Assembly (NCBI GenBank): GCA_034437695.1
Contig: DAOTTJ010000066.1
Span: 1-8,137 of the forward strand
Origin: Paraktedonobacter sp034437695
GTDB taxonomy: Bacteria; Chloroflexota; Ktedonobacteria; Ktedonobacterales; Ktedonobacteraceae
Length of the DNA: 8,137 nucleotides
Direction of reading: 5' to 3'
Made by a program: the position numbers and the translations under genes. The notes below the pieces were generated by a model. It was not told the origin of the DNA. It made no database searches and worked only from the letters and a program-made list of their open reading frames with translations. Positions 1 to 5,602 of this stretch are shown one piece after another. Positions within the stretch are counted from its first letter, which is position 1, and each line of letters starts with the position of its first letter.

Positions 1-344
1 TTTGTGTACCTCTCAGGCATTATGCCTAAGATCGCTCTCCTCTCTCTTCTCATGCTACGCAAGGCACAACAATACCGTACGTTCCTGCAATAGACTTTTT
101 TGCTCTTCTTTCTCCCTACCACCCCAAAAATGGAGTAAAAAGTGAAGCAAGGCGTTTGTCAGGCGCATGGAATGCTCCTGACAAACGCCTTGCTTCACCT
201 GCGGCGACTGACCACAGTTCGACAGACTTGCAAATCGCCTACAATCAAAACTAAAAATCAAACTCCTCTTTGCCTATATACTTTGTATGTGTTGTGATAT
301 ATTACATATCTCTGATCAATTTATTTGTACTCCTTCTAAAGTGT
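1..344. other. gene-free region with a strong hairpin
   Basis: I see no credible coding sequence here. The left part is mixed sequence, the centre holds the long hairpin described separately, and 250-340 is AT-rich. The region ends where recognisable NB-ARC coding similarity begins (about 345-354), so the junction that removed the N-terminal half of that gene should lie near 340. No transposase or clear insertion-sequence end is visible. Confidence 0.6.
137..198 (-). terminator. very strong hairpin, possible minus-strand intrinsic terminator
   Basis: Bases 142-163 and 177-198 are perfect reverse complements over 22 bp. Inside them, GCAT (165-168) pairs with ATGC (172-175) beyond one mismatch, leaving a GGA loop. 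On the minus strand the stem is followed directly by five U (AAAAA at 137-141 on plus), which is the layout of an intrinsic terminator. A 22-bp perfect stem is much longer than most terminators, and no minus-strand gene lies to its right in this window. It could therefore instead be a REP/MITE-type palindrome or a mobile-element remnant. The palindrome is certain; its role is inferred. Confidence 0.5.
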
Positions 345-398
345 AGCACGAATCAGGAGGTCGAAGCCCAGATCACCATGCTGCTCGAACTTCTCTAA

Positions 399-1310
399 AA
401 GTCTCGCTGCCTGCTTATTCTCGATAACATCGAAACGCTCCTGCAAACCTCCAACCTGGAGGGCCAGTGGCTGCTAGGATTTGAAGGCTATGGCCGCTTG
501 ATTAAACGCATCGGCGAAACTCAGCATCAGAGCTGTCTGATACTGACCAGCCGCGAACGACCGCGCGAGATCTCACACGAAACTGGACGCGATATCCGCC
601 TGTTGTCTTTAACAGACTTAGAACTCTCTGACTGCAAAACTATGCTGCGCAACGCCGCTATCTCTGGCACCGATGAGGCTCTCGTCGCTCTCTATTCTGG
701 CAATCCACTCTCGCTGCAAATTATCTCTGTGGCAGTGAAGGAGTCATTCGACGGCGATATCGTCCACTTCCTGAAAGAAGGGACATCTATATTTGGCAAT
801 GTCTATGATTTGCTGGATAAGCAGTTTCTCCGGCTCGCATCTTCCGAAAAAGAGGTCCTCTACCGACTGGCCATTGAACGCGAACCTGTCTCAATGGATA
901 CTCTCATGACCAGTAGTATCCAGACTTCTTTCAAAGGCGATCTGCTCACTACTCTCAATACGCTCTTCCGCCGCAATCTCATCGAGAGCCGCACTACGAG
1001 TAAATTCACACTTCAGCCCGTGATTATGGAATATATCGTCGGCGAGATCATCAAAAAGGTCTGTCAGGAGATCGAACTTGAGAAACTTCAGTTCCTTTTG
1101 CACTACGCTCTGATCCACGCTCAGGCACGAGATTACATCCGAGAAAGCCAGATCCAGCTTATCTTTAAACCTATCGCCGACCAGCTCTTGAAGACGAGTG
1201 AACTGGAGCAGGTCGCAGAACGGCTGCTCAAAATGCTCGCTGATCTGCGCGAAAGACGTTCGCATAAGTTTAATTATATGGCCGGCAATCTCTTGAATCT
1301 CCTGGTATAG
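399..1310 (+). pseudogene. NB-ARC C-terminal half plus winged-helix fragment
   Basis: This open stretch starts just after the TAA at 396 and stops at TAG 1308. It opens with a Walker B-like strand (CLLILDNIE, from 408), followed by the sensor-like LILTSRERP motif and a GLPL-type GNPLSLQII motif. A helical winged-helix-like part follows (LLDKQFLRLASSEKEVLYRLAIEREPVS in two adjoining blocks) and then the helical linker ending in GNLLNLLV. In-frame similarity also continues upstream of the TAA (MLLELL just before it, KSRCLL just after), showing that the stop interrupts a once-continuous frame. The first alternative start would be TTG at 498, which has no Shine-Dalgarno sequence. The P-loop is absent, so ATP binding could not be restored. 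Confidence 0.8.
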
Positions 1311-1698
1311 ATGAATTGTGACCTGCGCGGCCTGGACTTCTCTGCACTGCATATTCGCCAGGCGTATCTGGCCGGGCAGTCCCTGCCCGCAATCAATTTT
1401 TCGCGAACGTACTTCAAAGACTGCGCTTTTACCGCTACCTTCGGCAATATTCTCTCGCTCGCCTTTAGTCCCGATGGAACCTTTCTGGCTACAGGCGCAG
1501 CTAACTGCGAAATACGCGTCTGGAAGGTCGGCGAAAGCACGACGCTCCTCGCCTGCAAGGGTCACGCCCATTGGATCTGGACCGTGGCCTATAGTCCCGA
1601 TGGCCAACTGATCGCCAGTGGCAGCGAGGATCAAACGGTCTGCCTCTGGAACGCTGAAACTGGCGACCGCCTGCACGTGCTCAGTGGACACACTGACC
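1311..1698 (+). pseudogene. pentapeptide-like linker and first WD40 repeats (fragment)
   Basis: The frame continues unchanged past the TAG at 1308. The segment CDLRGLDFSALHIRQAYLAG resembles the pentapeptide-like spacer that joins the ATPase and propeller parts in this family. WD40 blades follow, each with an AFSPDG or AYSPDG turn and a VW/LW strand end (IRVWKV, VCLWNA). The frame is lost after GHTD at 1697. An ATG stands at 1311, but there is no ribosome binding site before it that would argue for re-initiation. It reads as a continuation of the broken gene, not as a gene of its own. Confidence 0.78.
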
Positions 1699-2040
1699 CG
1701 CGTACGCTCGGTCGCCTTCAGTCCCGATGGTCGCCTCCTGGCCAGCGCAAGCTACGACCACACTGTCTCGCTCTGGAGTGTCGCAAGCGGCCAGTTACTC
1801 TACTCCCTGCACGGACACACTGACCACCTGCGAGCGGTTACTTTTAGTCCCGATGGCAGTCTACTGGCTAGCTGCGGCTACGATAAGTCTATCCGCCTCT
1901 GGCACCTGCCAACCCACACCTGTCTCAAAATATTCTCGGACCACACCGATTGGGTCAGATCCGTCGCCTTTAACTCTCATGGGAGTATCCTGACCAGTGC
2001 AAGCCGCGACGGCACTATTCGCTGCTGGGATATCCAGCAG
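1440..2040 (+). repeat. 126-bp tandem repeat units encoding WD40 blades
   Basis: The block AGTCCCGATGG starts at 1467, 1593, 1720 and 1846, and a degenerate copy starts at 1972. The spacings are 126, 127, 126 and 126 bases, so each unit encodes 42 residues, the usual WD40 blade length. The single 127-base interval contains the frameshift, which shows directly from the sequence that one base was gained there. The repeats are conserved mainly at the SPDG turn and diverge elsewhere. Confidence 0.85.
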
Positions 2041-2154
2041 GGCGATAATGTATGCACGATGCCCAACGAACGTCCCTACGAAAAGATGGATATTACCGGC
2101 GTTAAAGGCCTGACAGAAGCACAAAAACTACGCTTAAAGCTCTGGGAGCCTTAA
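1699..2154 (+). pseudogene. C-terminal WD40 repeats (fragment)
   Basis: After the extra C at about 1698, the WD40 reading resumes in the next frame (RVRSVAFSPDG onward). It contains three blades ending in SLWSV, RLWHL and RCWDI. The tail, ITGVKGLTEAQK, is a C-terminal signature I recall from this family. Relatives then continue LKALGA; here that reading is found in the neighbouring frame (CTT AAA GCT CTG GGA GCC from 2133), so a further one-base loss near 2131 probably produced the present ending LKLWEP. That last point rests on memory of the family and is less certain than the first frameshift. Confidence 0.75.
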
Positions 2155-2209
2155 CACACGAACAAAAGCCCAACAGCGCGGACCAGCCATGTGAGCCACC
2201 AAACTCACT

Positions 2210-2977
2210 CTATCCTCTGAGCTGCTCCATCACCCTCTCCGGCTCCAGGGTCAGCGCAGGCAGGTCAGCACACGCCGCGACAAATGCCCGAAAGAGTCGC
2301 TCGCACTCTACTGTATTTGCATACATCTCTTCGGGATGACTCTGCATGGCCACGACAAAGCGCCTGCCTGGCACTTCGAGCATTTCAGCGATCCCATCGG
2401 GCGCACGCCCTGTGATACGTACACCAGCCCCCAGTTGCTTGATGGCCTGGTGATGAAGACTATTGACCGCCACCTGCTGAACCTCCATAATCTTCTCCAT
2501 CTGGCTCCCCTCTTCGATAGTTACCAGGTGGCTCGCCTCTGTGCGATCCCGGTCGGGACAGTGCTCCAACGCCCCCGGATACTGACTGGCAATGTCCTGG
2601 TACAAACTTCCACCCAGCACGACATTCAACAATTGCATACCTCGACAGGAACCAAGTATCGGCATATCCTCCTGTAACGCCCAGTTGGCCATAGCTATCT
2701 CAAGCTCATCCAACTCAGGATCACATTGACCAAGTGCCTCATGCCTCTCTTCCCCGTAAAGCGAAGGTTGTAAGTCAAAGCCACCAGAGAAGAGGATACC
2801 GTCAAGACGCGAGATAAGCCCTTCTAGCGTCTGGTAATCTTTCAATAAGGGAATAAGTATCGGCAATCCACCAGCATTCTCTACTGCATGGATATAGGTA
2901 CGATTATTCCCATACATTGGGCGCTTTGACCCTTCTCTATAAACAGCTCGGCAGGGAATTCCTATCACAGGATGCAT
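2210..2977 (-). CDS. gamma-glutamyl-gamma-aminobutyrate hydrolase family protein (peptidase C26)
   Basis: A 255-residue class I glutamine amidotransferase-like enzyme, close to the usual length of the PuuD/peptidase C26 family. Visible motifs are FSGGFD (63-68, glycine-rich loop followed by the typical SLYGEE), the nucleophile elbow GSCRGMQ with Cys111, NSLHHQA (172-178), and QSHPE with His214 and Glu216, giving a complete Cys-His-Glu triad. Family members hydrolyse gamma-glutamyl amide bonds, for example gamma-glutamyl-GABA in putrescine breakdown, in the cytoplasm. No other putrescine-pathway gene is adjacent, so the substrate is open. The ATG start at 2977 is supported by AAGGAG (plus-strand 2986-2991) eight bases upstream. 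It is probably transcribed alone, because a terminator separates it from the upstream minus-strand genes. The stop lies 55 bases from the pseudogene end, and the two converge. Confidence 0.9.
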   Translation of the reverse strand: MHPVIGIPCRAVYREGSKRPMYGNNRTYIHAVENAGGLPILIPLLKDYQTLEGLISRLDGILFSGGFDLQPSLYGEERHEALGQCDPELDELEIAMANWALQEDMPILGSCRGMQLLNVVLGGSLYQDIASQYPGALEHCPDRDRTEASHLVTIEEGSQMEKIMEVQQVAVNSLHHQAIKQLGAGVRITGRAPDGIAEMLEVPGRRFVVAMQSHPEEMYANTVECERLFRAFVAACADLPALTLEPERVMEQLRG

Positions 2978-3423
2978 CGCAATTACTCCTTACAATTGAA
3001 TAATCATTACAATTCGATAGTTCCGGTACAATCGCTACTGTGCTTGCTATACAGTGAGATACGCGGCAGGCCTGGATAAACATCCCACACATCTACTCGC
3101 CAACATTCCGAGAAAATAAAAAAACGGAACGCTCTGATGCGCCCCGCTTGAAATCCTCAACCCACACCGTTTACCCTTGCCTACCTCAAGCTAATGCCGC
3201 AGTCAGGAAAAATATTTGCTCTATCCCAACCAGTAACGGCCAATAGTTGACGGCGTGTAAACGATCTCTCACCTGCAATCTACATTCGTGTATAACATTC
3301 AGTCTGCCTTTATACTACACGCCATTGTCAAGCAATGTAATACTTTTGTCCCGAAAGAGCTATAACAAAGCTTCGCCTCTGACCCTTACCTCGCTCTTCA
3401 TCTATCGGTAAATCCAGCCATCC
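2978..3423. other. intergenic region between two minus-strand genes
   Basis: No gene is seen. The part next to 2977 holds the ribosome binding site and must hold the promoter of the C26 peptidase, although I cannot pick a convincing -35/-10 pair. TTACAATT occurs twice there as a direct repeat (2990-2997 and 3007-3014), possibly an operator or chance. A minus-strand terminator lies at 3118-3146. GGCGTGTA (3252-3259) and TACACGCC (3316-3323) are inverted copies 56 bases apart, of unknown meaning. Confidence 0.5.
3118..3146 (-). terminator. intrinsic terminator (minus strand)
   Basis: On the minus strand, CGGGGCGC pairs with GCGUUCCG (8 bp, two of them G-U) around a six-base AUCAGA loop, and seven U follow directly (AAAAAAA at 3118-3124 on plus). 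It lies about 280 bases downstream of the FtsB/DivIC-like gene and upstream of the peptidase gene, so it most likely ends the transcript of the two-gene unit at 4468-3424. Confidence 0.7.
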
Positions 3424-3960
3424 CTACCCGTTACCAAACAAAAGCTGCCACCACGCCTGCCAGAAATTTGTTGTTGCCTCGTGCGGTACACCCGCCGCGT
3501 TCGCTGACTGCGTCGGACTAGAGACTCCGATCGTCACAATCACGTGTTCACCAGGACGCGCATAGCCCAATTGCTGACGCGACTCGCTCTCGATCACGTA
3601 TGGGTCTTGATAGTGCTTCGCCTGCTGTGCCAATCGATCGTGCTGGTCGCTCAATTGCTGCGTCTGCTGCTGCGCACTCTGCAACGCTTGCGCAAGCTGG
3701 TGGTTAGACACGGTCTGCACCAGCGTCCCCAGCAAAAATGCCAGGCAAACCAGCCCCGTCACCCAGACAACTGTCTGCATAAACAGCGAGGAACGCCGCG
3801 CTCGCAATCTGCCCGCCGTCTCTTCCATGCCCACCGCAGATGTGACATACGAGGTCTTTCCCTCCATACGCCCCGCCCTCGGCGGTCTCGATCCTGGATC
3901 TGGCACCGGCTCTCCCTTTCTCTGCACAAATAGAGTCTGCGTATCCTTCTCTTTCGCCAA
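3424..3960 (-). CDS. FtsB/DivIC-like septum formation initiator protein
   Basis: Probably a small bitopic membrane protein of the divisome. FtsB/DivIC proteins form a coiled-coil complex with FtsL and FtsQ/DivIB that activates septal peptidoglycan synthesis. With the start chosen here (178 residues), there is a charged, proline-rich cytoplasmic N-terminus and one membrane segment (about 60-84, rich in V, L, F). A glutamine-rich coiled coil follows (about 85-118), then the family-typical block YVIESESRQQLGYARPGE (121-138) with VIVTI after it, and an extra tail ending in FWQAWWQLLFGNG. I chose TTG at 3960 because AAGGGAG stands five bases before it. The frame stays open upstream to a TTG at 4008 (194 residues), which has only a weak ribosome site. 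The tail and the long N-terminus exceed the roughly 100-130 residues usual for the family. Confidence 0.75.
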   Translation of the reverse strand: MAKEKDTQTLFVQRKGEPVPDPGSRPPRAGRMEGKTSYVTSAVGMEETAGRLRARRSSLFMQTVVWVTGLVCLAFLLGTLVQTVSNHQLAQALQSAQQQTQQLSDQHDRLAQQAKHYQDPYVIESESRQQLGYARPGEHVIVTIGVSSPTQSANAAGVPHEATTNFWQAWWQLLFGNG

Positions 3961-4042
3961 CCCCTCTCCCTTCCTCACAACGTAAAACCACCCCGCTATT
4001 TGTTGCAACGCTTCACATACACAATTGGTATCAATCTTGCCT

Positions 4043-4468
4043 CTACCAGGCCACTAATCGATGCACAAGCAATAAGCAGCACATCAGATCAAAACCCAAC
4101 AAAAAGAGACTCGCCTTCAGACAGATAGCCGCTATACGCTGCCTCGGCTCCCACCAACGATGACCCACCCGCGCGGACAGGCGCACCCTCCCTATGACAC
4201 TCGTATCGCGCTCCCATACCCCTCCATTTAAGCCTCCACTCCGCGCCAGACGCTCAACCTGAAGGCTCACATGCCAGATACGCTCGCTGATCGCTTCTTC
4301 AAATAAACTGTGTACTTCCTCTTCATACTCAGGAGAAAGACCAGGTATCGCCCGTACAGTCATCAAGGGTATCGTGGCATACTCCTGCCCATCCAGCAAC
4401 TCTTGAGACGATAAACACCGCAGGTCTAACCGCGTCTCTGCCGAAGGTTCCGTCGCGCAATTTCCCAT
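4043..4468 (-). CDS. hypothetical protein with C-terminal membrane segment
   Basis: I do not recognise this 141-residue protein. It has a mostly polar N-terminus with acidic stretches (PEYEEEVHSLFEEAISERI, 47-65), a charged and tryptophan-containing middle (GHRWWEPRQR, 102-111), and one hydrophobic segment near the C-terminus (about 112-135). This suggests a tail-anchored or single-pass membrane protein with most of its mass in the cytoplasm. The start is well supported: ATG at 4468 is preceded by AGGAGGG (plus-strand 4477-4483). It lies on the same strand and just upstream of the FtsB/DivIC-like gene (82 bases, or 34 with the longer start), so co-transcription and a role at the membrane or septum are plausible but inferred. 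It is divergent from the SprT-like gene. Confidence 0.6.
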   Translation of the reverse strand: MGNCATEPSAETRLDLRCLSSQELLDGQEYATIPLMTVRAIPGLSPEYEEEVHSLFEEAISERIWHVSLQVERLARSGGLNGGVWERDTSVIGRVRLSARVGHRWWEPRQRIAAICLKASLFLLGFDLMCCLLLVHRLVAW

Positions 4469-4544
4469 TTTTCTGTTCCCTCCTGATTATCTATTCTTTC
4501 CTTCCTCAACAATACCGGAAGCACACAGTACTTGCATGGGTCAT

Positions 4545-4605
4545 TTGACTTATTCCTGGCTACCCTGCCTATCTACCTCAATCAATTCAGCCACCCCACT
4601 ATACT
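4545..4605 (+). promoter_or_regulatory. possible promoter for the SprT-like gene
   Basis: TTGACT (4545-4550) is a good -35 element, but its nearest -10 candidate, TATCTA (4570-4575), leaves a long 19-base spacer. TATACT (4600-4605) is a better -10 without a clear -35. One of the two probably drives the gene that starts at 4650. The 181-base gap also has to hold the promoter of the divergent gene at 4468, for which no convincing pair is visible. Confidence 0.3.
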
Positions 4606-4649
4606 GGACTCACAAATACTATTCTTTCTTCATCAAAGGAGCCTGCTCA

Positions 4650-5153
4650 ATGCCACCGCTTGCCACTTGCCCGGCTACCTCAATCCTGCATCGCGATCCA
4701 GCCGTTTACTTGGAAAACATCTGGACAAATAACTTTGGAGATGTTTCACGGGTGAATACCATCGAAATCGCCTATTGCTATCCCTGGAAACGCCGCCTCG
4801 GCCTGATTCGCCTCTCAGCAGACAATCAGACCTCGTTCATTGGCCTCAATTCCCTCCTTCAACACGCCGATGTTCCCAACTCTATCCTGGTCGTGACTAT
4901 CGCTCACGAACTCGCACACTATACCCACGGCTTCGGCTCCCCACTCACCCGTCGCTTCGCCCATCCACACGCTAACGATGTAGTTCTACACGAACTCGCA
5001 CAGCGCGGCCTGGGCGCACTACTCCAACTGAGTGACGAATGGATTGACAGAAACTGGTTTTCGTTCTATGATAGAGAACGTGAAACTGGGTGGGCCGGCA
5101 TTGCCTCGACACGCCGTCAACGGAGATCTCAACTCGATATACAGCAATCATAG
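4650..5153 (+). CDS. SprT-like zinc metallopeptidase domain protein
   Basis: A 167-residue protein built around the zinc-binding motif HELAH (86-90), set in VVTIAHELAHYTHGFG. Two or three downstream histidines (His105 and His107 in AHPHAND, His114) could supply the third ligand; in SprT-like proteins this is a His in a short downstream motif. Glu87 would be the catalytic base. The preceding segment, with its beta-strand pattern and GLNSLLQHADVPNSIL, fits the SprT fold. No C-terminal zinc-ribbon cysteines are visible. The frame is open further upstream (to 4536), but ATG 4650 is clearly the start, because AAAGGAG (4635-4641) lies eight bases ahead. SprT-like proteins include proteases that act on DNA-protein crosslinks, but that function cannot be assigned here. 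The family call is moderate, and other zincin families with HExxH remain possible. Confidence 0.7.
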   Translation: MPPLATCPATSILHRDPAVYLENIWTNNFGDVSRVNTIEIAYCYPWKRRLGLIRLSADNQTSFIGLNSLLQHADVPNSILVVTIAHELAHYTHGFGSPLTRRFAHPHANDVVLHELAQRGLGALLQLSDEWIDRNWFSFYDRERETGWAGIASTRRQRRSQLDIQQS

Positions 5154-5286
5154 GTATATACTACACAGGGTTTCTATCCAACAGGGTTGCTAGAGGCTTA
5201 CCCCCTCTGACCGGAATGTGAGGTGTCATCTCTTCTTTCAGGATAGGCGGGCAGGAAAGAAAAACTTTCGTAAACCCCCAAATCAC
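5154..5286. other. intergenic region between the SprT-like gene and the rho promoter
   Basis: No gene is seen. AGAGG/CCTCT (about 5190-5210) and GAAAG/CTTTC (about 5255-5269) can form short five-pair hairpins, but neither is followed by a U run, so I do not call a terminator. ACAGGGTT occurs twice near 5164-5190. Confidence 0.4.
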
Positions 5287-5316
5287 TTGACTTTAGAACC
5301 GCTCTTATGGTATAGT
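5287..5316 (+). promoter_or_regulatory. rho promoter, near-consensus sigma-70 type
   Basis: TTGACT (5287-5292) and TATAGT (5311-5316) are separated by 18 bases, and each differs from consensus by a single base. Transcription should start near 5323, giving a leader of about 235-240 nt before the leader ORF and about 275 nt before rho. It is the clearest promoter in the window. Confidence 0.8.
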
Positions 5317-5457
5317 GGTCCTAGCTCCTAAGGTGCATACCACGCTATACAAAGTATCCCGCCGGTTCCCAAATAACGTTGTTCTATACACGAATGGTTG
5401 TGGTGTAGTAGGTTGTCTTAGGTTCTCAGGCCAATGCCTCTTTCACCCATCGATCAA

Positions 5458-5493
5458 GCACTTTTGTGCATCCACCTTTCCCAGGGTGTTTTT
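5458..5493 (+). terminator. terminator-like hairpin in the rho leader (possible attenuator)
   Basis: GCAC/GTGC (5458-5461 with 5466-5469) closes a UUUU loop. It is followed by CACCT (5473-5477) pairing with GGGTG (5484-5488) around a six-base loop, and then five U (5489-5493). The second hairpin is short and includes one G-U pair, so termination would be partial at best. CACCC at 5444-5448 could pair with GGGTG instead, offering an alternative fold. Its place inside a long rho leader makes attenuation an attractive but unproven role. Confidence 0.4.
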
Positions 5494-5560
5494 GTAGAGA
5501 AACAACTGTGCATACTTTTTTCCCACTTACTTCAGGTTCATCAGAGAAAGGAGAAAGGGC

Positions 5561-5602
5561 GTGTTACCTCTCAAGGCACTGCCTCGCCCTAGAACATCGT
5601 GA
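5561..5602 (+). CDS. 13-residue leader peptide overlapping the rho start
   Basis: A GTG at 5561 stands seven bases behind AAAGGAG (5547-5553), the strongest ribosome binding site in the rho leader. It opens the short frame MLPLKALPRPRTS, ending in TGA at 5600-5602. That stop overlaps the rho GTG (5599-5601) as GTGA, the classic arrangement for translational coupling. Rho itself has no recognisable Shine-Dalgarno sequence in the 20 bases before its GTG. The peptide is rich in leucine, proline and basic residues and shows no run of a single regulatory amino acid. I infer that ribosomes load here and re-initiate at rho. A less likely alternative is that the site is unused and rho starts elsewhere. 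Confidence 0.55.
   Translation: MLPLKALPRPRTS

Larger units (their letters stand above)
345..2154 (+). pseudogene. decayed NB-ARC/winged-helix/pentapeptide/WD40 STAND-type protein
   Basis: Three consecutive reading-frame pieces together give one recognisable protein: the C-terminal half of an NB-ARC ATPase domain, a winged-helix region, a short pentapeptide-like linker and five WD40 repeats. This architecture is typical of large STAND-type (NLR-like) sensor or signalling ATPases that are numerous in Ktedonobacteria. The intact relatives I recall start with an N-terminal domain and a Walker A P-loop and carry more WD40 repeats; neither the N-terminus nor the P-loop is present here. Lesions are a TAA at 396-398, a TAG at 1308-1310, an extra C at about 1698, and probably a one-base loss near 2131. 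With so many independent lesions, sequencing error is an unlikely explanation, and the gene is almost certainly non-functional. Confidence 0.88.

Noticed and set aside
55..261. A 68-residue minus-strand frame over the first hairpin
   Set aside because: It spans the perfect palindrome, lacks a ribosome binding site and shows no domain.
891..1691. A 266-residue minus-strand open frame opposite the NB-ARC/WD40 pseudogene
   Set aside because: It is antisense to clearly recognisable protein motifs, and its own translation has no family features. It is a shadow.
1690..1702. Programmed ribosomal frameshift in the WD40 region
   Set aside because: There is no slippery heptamer or downstream structure, and the gene has other disabling stops. 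A plain one-base insertion explains it.
1440..2040. CRISPR-like or satellite array
   Set aside because: The periodic blocks are WD40-coding units of 42 residues with protein-level conservation, not repeat-spacer structure.
3544..3933. Plus-strand frame of 129 residues opposite the septum protein
   Set aside because: It is the complement of a recognisable FtsB/DivIC-like gene. Its composition is rich in Arg and Leu, as expected for an antisense shadow.
5315..5497. A 60-residue plus-strand frame in the rho leader starting inside the promoter region
   Set aside because: Its ATG/GTG position overlaps the -10 region, so it would precede the transcript start. There is no ribosome site and no protein character.
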